NCBI GenBank assembly: GCA_020847535.1
Contig: JADLBU010000117.1
Location: 1 to 57,689 of the forward strand
Length of the DNA: 57,689 bases
Source of the DNA: Phycisphaerales bacterium
GTDB taxonomy: Bacteria; Planctomycetota; Phycisphaerae; Phycisphaerales; UBA1924
Reading direction: 5' to 3'
In this document: one piece after another, positions 54,900 to 57,689 of the stretch
Numbering within the stretch: position 1 is the stretch's first letter
Layout: each line of letters opens with the position of its first letter
The notes under the pieces: generated by a model
Told to the model about the DNA's origin: nothing
The model's database searches: none
Seen by the model: the letters and a program-made list of their open reading frames with translations, nothing else
Position numbers and translations under genes: made by a program

Positions 54900-55634
54900 T
54901 CACTTCAACCCCATCATCCATCGCCCCCACCTGGGCATGTACCAGTTCTGCGGATCGAGCGAAACCGCGATCGCCCCCGCACGCCCATATATCCTCTCCA
55001 TCGGCACGCACCCGAAGTACCGCGAATCTCCGCTGACATCCCGGTTGTCACCCATCACGAAGCACTCACCCGCCGGGACCGTGATCTCTTCAAACGTCCG
55101 CTGGCTATCGATCCTCGGCGTCAGCGTGATCGCGTGCGCCCGACCGGCGAGCTTCTCATCGTGGATCCGCGTTCCAAGGTGTACGTTGCGCACGACATTG
55201 GGTTGGCCCTCTCCGATATCGGCCCGGGCCACGGGCACACCGTTGATCCAGAGCGTGTTGTCGCGCATGGCGATCCGATCACCGGCGAGCCCGATCACGC
55301 GTTTCACCAGCCGCTCCCCATCCTTGGGGGAAGCGAACGTGATGATGTCCCCGCGCTTGGGCGAACCCCAGCGAGCGACCCAAGTGTGTGTCAGCGGGAT
55401 CCGCAGCCCGAACGCCAGCTTGTTGACCAGGATGCGTTCCCCTTCCAGGATCGTCGGCCGCATCGAGCCCGAGGGGACATCGTTCCAATCGGCGATCGAT
55501 GAGCGGATCGGGATCAGGATGACCAGCGCAAAGGCCAGCGACATCATCCACTCTCGTGCGAGCCGCGCCAGTGTGCGCTTGGGCTTGGATGTGGAAGCTT
55601 CGGGTCGGGCGTGTGCATCGGTGGTGGTCGGCAT
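54900..55634 (-). CDS. lepB: signal peptidase I
   Basis: This 244-residue membrane peptidase removes Sec signal peptides. It has one N-terminal helix (about 30-43), catalytic Ser S57 in 'VPSGSMRPTI', catalytic Lys K111 in 'GERLVKRVIGLAGD', and box D/E 'VMGDNRDVSGDSRYFG'. ATG 55634 is preceded by GGAG. It ends inside a CACTTC-rich stretch. The secreted proteins around it are typical clients. Confidence 0.93.
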   Translation of the reverse strand: MPTTTDAHARPEASTSKPKRTLARLAREWMMSLAFALVILIPIRSSIADWNDVPSGSMRPTILEGERILVNKLAFGLRIPLTHTWVARWGSPKRGDIITFASPKDGERLVKRVIGLAGDRIAMRDNTLWINGVPVARADIGEGQPNVVRNVHLGTRIHDEKLAGRAHAITLTPRIDSQRTFEEITVPAGECFVMGDNRDVSGDSRYFGCVPMERIYGRAGAIAVSLDPQNWYMPRWGRWMMGLK

Positions 55635-55812
55635 GGGTGCTCTCCGGTGTTCGCGTAGTACGCCCGCCCCGAGGCGCCGGTTCGCCGGCGCAGCGCGGGT
55701 GTTCGAACTCGGTTCGCCGCCGATAACCATCGCCGCGTGAGTCGCCAACCCGGCCGCCGTTTCCAATGTGGGCACGCGAGCCCCGGCAGGGGAACTCCCA
55801 GGGAGAACGAAC

Positions 55813-56673
55813 ATGCTTCGACCCAATCGACTGTTCACGCACCTGGTGGCCCTCGCGGCCGTCGGGATCGCCCACCCGGCCCAGGCACGACCCGACGAGG
55901 TCATCAGCACCGCGACCGGGACGATCTCCGGTGAGGTGCCGGATCCGAAGGATCCCAAGAAGAAGGCGAAGGTCGAGGGAGAGGTTGCCGCACGCACCGG
56001 CTGGGACAAGGCCACCCGCATCGTCACCGTCGCGGGCGTCGATATCACCATGGCACAGCCCGCCGGATACGAGCTGCACTTCCTCAACCTCGTGATCGCC
56101 GACCCTAACCCGCCGAGCTGGAAGGACGACAAGGGCAATACTCACAAGATCGGTATCGGCGAGATGTACGTCGATCCGCTCCGCTGCGGCAACATCCCCC
56201 CCGGCAAGGAGGATCCACAGCCGCCCGCCGATGCCGACCCCGCCTACGACGGTGAGCGATCGAACAAGAAGGCCTCCGAGACCGGCGATTTCAAGGATGG
56301 GGAGCAGAAGGAATACGACCTCGATGACAAGGAGGCATTCGACGGCGACCGAGACCTGGAGAAGACCTACGCCGATGCCCCCACGCTGACCAAGGGGCTG
56401 GAGTTCTCCACCTTCATCATCCTCATCAAGGACAAGAAGATCTACCGCCTCGGCAGCTTCAACTGGGGCACCAAGGCCGATGGCACGACCCACATCGATT
56501 CGATCGTTGATGGGCCGGGCCCCATCTCCGCCGATGACCTGAAGAAGGCCCTGGATCGCAGCGGTTTCGGCGACTACTCCGTCGAACTGCCCTCGCCCGG
56601 CGCCTGCACGCTCGCCGCCCTTGCCGCCTGCATGCTGGGAAAGCGTCGCCGCTATTTGGTTCTGATGCCATAG
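55813..56673 (+). CDS. secreted PEP-CTERM-like protein of unknown function
   Basis: This 286-residue protein has a signal peptide (residues 1 to about 23, ending AQARP). The body is highly charged, Asp/Lys-rich, with 'DLDDKEAFDGDRDLE'. A C-terminal sorting tail reads 'SPGACTLAALAACMLG', then KRRR, but with eight more residues after it (YLVLMP end), which is unusual. It could be a degraded sorting signal. ATG 55813 is preceded by GGGAG. The DinB gene follows only nine bases later. Confidence 0.72.
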   Translation: MLRPNRLFTHLVALAAVGIAHPAQARPDEVISTATGTISGEVPDPKDPKKKAKVEGEVAARTGWDKATRIVTVAGVDITMAQPAGYELHFLNLVIADPNPPSWKDDKGNTHKIGIGEMYVDPLRCGNIPPGKEDPQPPADADPAYDGERSNKKASETGDFKDGEQKEYDLDDKEAFDGDRDLEKTYADAPTLTKGLEFSTFIILIKDKKIYRLGSFNWGTKADGTTHIDSIVDGPGPISADDLKKALDRSGFGDYSVELPSPGACTLAALAACMLGKRRRYLVLMP

Positions 56674-56682
56674 CCTGTATGC

Positions 56683-57219
56683 ATGCGATTCTCGATTGAT
56701 GAAGCGATCCCGGTGCTGATGCGCACACCCGCAACTCTCCGCGCCATGCTCGAAGGGCTTTCGGGCTCTTGGACCGGGCCCGACTACGGCCCCGGCACCT
56801 GGAGCGCCCGCGAGGTGCTCGCACACCTGGTCTTCAACGAACGCACCGACTGGATCCCGCGGCTGCGCATCATCCTCGCCGAGGGGGATTCCAAACCCTT
56901 CGAGCCCTTCGACCGCGCAGGGCACAAGGACCTGCTCGCCCAGCACACCGCCGATCAGCTCCTCGAACTCTTCGCCGCCGATCGCCAGCGCAGCATCGCC
57001 AGCCTCCGCCAGTGCCGGCTCACCGAGGCCGACTTCGCCCGCCGCGGCATGCACCCCGCACTCGGCCCCGTCACCCTCTCCCAACTGCTCGCCGCCTGGG
57101 TCGTCCACGACTTCAACCACATCGCCCAGATCAATAAGGTGCTCGCGTACCAGTACAAGACCGAAGTCGGCCCTTGGGAGCAATACCTCTCCATCCTCGC
57201 CCCGCCAAGTCCAAGATAG
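56683..57219 (+). CDS. DinB-superfamily protein
   Basis: This 178-residue four-helix-bundle protein of the DinB/YfiT-like group has metal-binding histidines in 'VLAHLVFNERTDW' and 'WVVHDFNHIAQI' (the H-x3-H pair). Members include thiol transferases and DNA-damage-inducible proteins, and the substrate is unknown. It starts nine bases after the preceding stop codon, so the two are probably co-transcribed. Confidence 0.85.
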   Translation: MRFSIDEAIPVLMRTPATLRAMLEGLSGSWTGPDYGPGTWSAREVLAHLVFNERTDWIPRLRIILAEGDSKPFEPFDRAGHKDLLAQHTADQLLELFAADRQRSIASLRQCRLTEADFARRGMHPALGPVTLSQLLAAWVVHDFNHIAQINKVLAYQYKTEVGPWEQYLSILAPPSPR

Positions 57220-57244
57220 ATGGCCGGCATGCACGGAAGAGCGA

Positions 57245-57577
57245 TCACGCCGCTGCCGAACGTCGCTTCAGGAGAACTGCAACGATGATCAGCAGGGATC
57301 CCACGCCTACAACCCAGTATGCCAATACGCGCCCTGGTTGCCTGCTGTTGGCGTGCGATACCTCAAGCGGTGCAGGGGAACCATCGTCAGTGAGGCTTGT
57401 TCGTTTCTTGTCTCGTGTCTGGGTTATTCGATGAAGAACAGCGATAGCGCGTTCCTCGACCACATCCATCCGAAAGATATTGGCATCGGTCGTGCCGTTG
57501 TACTCGGCCGACAGCAGCCGAGAACCACGCATTGGATCCGTCAGCCATACGTCAGGTGGACTTATTACCCCGGCCAC
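57245..57577 (-). CDS. hypothetical protein with C-terminal membrane anchor, probably truncated
   Basis: This 110-residue frame starts at a GTG and ends with one membrane helix ('AYWVVGVGSLLIIVAVLLKRR') and a basic tail. The N-terminus lacks a signal peptide and reads like the middle of a domain. The same frame stays open upstream to a TGA at 57599, the stop codon of the next gene. This suggests the 3' end of a longer surface protein gene that was cut off or has decayed. Not recognised. Confidence 0.45.
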   Translation of the reverse strand: MAGVISPPDVWLTDPMRGSRLLSAEYNGTTDANIFRMDVVEERAIAVLHRITQTRDKKRTSLTDDGSPAPLEVSHANSRQPGRVLAYWVVGVGSLLIIVAVLLKRRSAAA

Positions 57578-57598
57578 CGTTGTTTTGACAGTTGTTGC

Positions 57599-57689
57599 TC
57601 AGGCGGCATAGCGGACGGAGTCGGCGTGGAAGTAGCGTCTGACGATCTCGGGTTGGCGCTGCGTGCTGCGGAGGTAGGCGCGGACGCCG
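57599..57689 (-). CDS. partial gene at the window edge (C-terminus only)
   Basis: The last 29 codons of an open frame that enters from beyond the window end at TGA (57599-57601). The residues are rich in Arg and Tyr ('VRAYLRSTQRQPEIVRRYF', ending SVRYAA). They are in frame with the hypothetical gene that follows. The basic end could belong to a DNA-binding protein such as a transposase, but nothing confirms it. Confidence 0.4.
   Translation of the reverse strand, partial: GVRAYLRSTQRQPEIVRRYFHADSVRYAA

Noticed and set aside
1..57689. CRISPR arrays, phage genes and known defence systems
   Set aside because: No regularly spaced repeats, integrase, capsid, restriction or toxin-antitoxin signature was seen in the window.

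Overview
The window looks like chromosomal DNA of a GC-rich Planctomycetota bacterium, most likely class Phycisphaerae. The reasons are: four short secreted proteins that end in a PEP-CTERM-like tail (V/S-P-A/S-P-G/S, a hydrophobic stretch, then an Arg-rich end); two dockerin/EF-hand proteins; a giant subtilase whose N-terminus carries a LEPR-XLL-like motif; a Minf_1886-family protein; and the recurring planctomycete zinc ribbon of the CxxC(G)xDLSGL...CPECG type. A Kdo transferase, a TolC-type lipoprotein and an OmpA-like lipoprotein indicate a Gram-negative envelope. The taxonomic call is an inference from family content.

Layout. Positions 1-3.2 kb hold a PEP-CTERM-like protein, a dockerin protein and a lone pseudopilin. 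Positions 3.2-8.2 kb hold a class V aminotransferase-fold enzyme (minus strand), two small zinc-ribbon membrane proteins, a solitary nuoI, an Ada-type DNA repair protein and a second PEP-CTERM-like protein. Positions 8.2-8.7 kb are a non-coding stretch with three hairpin terminators and a possible structured RNA. Positions 8.7-17 kb hold an OmpA-like lipoprotein (minus), an amidohydrolase, a System II cytochrome c maturation pair (ResB-like and CcsA-like), a 3-methyladenine glycosylase that overlaps ccsA by one base, and the Minf_1886 protein. Positions 17-23.8 kb hold a DMT transporter with a zinc-ribbon tail, a YkgJ-type Cys-cluster protein, a Cache-HAMP-SpoIIE phosphatase, a CNT nucleoside transporter, trpF and a P-loop kinase.

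Positions 24-29.8 kb hold a third PEP-CTERM-like protein with a strong terminator, a dockerin protein, glmS and a methyltransferase. Positions 29.9-38.5 kb hold a TolC-like lipoprotein divergent from a GH35-like protein, a MESH1-like HD hydrolase, a PDZ protein, a YicC-family protein and secG. Positions 38.7-44.1 kb are one 1803-residue subtilase. Positions 44.6-47.3 kb hold waaA/kdtA, tRNA-Val(UAC), rnpA-yidD and pyrE. Positions 47.5-57.7 kb hold a secreted protein of unknown function, a LolA-like/Cys-less thioredoxin fusion, trpC, a CPBP protease, a GAF histidine kinase, a geranylgeranyl-reductase-like flavoprotein, lepB, a fourth PEP-CTERM-like protein, a DinB protein and a probably truncated gene at the edge.

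Most genes are single transcription units or pairs. The best supported couplings are ccsA-aag and rnpA-yidD (overlapping), resB-ccsA, and yicC/secG near each other. Tryptophan genes trpF and trpC are scattered about 27 kb apart. I found no CRISPR array, phage block or recognisable defence system. The most interesting items are non-coding or concern lost catalytic residues: the candidate RNA at 8.4-8.6 kb, an 18-bp operator-like palindrome, a Cys-less TlpA domain, and a GH35-like protein without the usual nucleophile.
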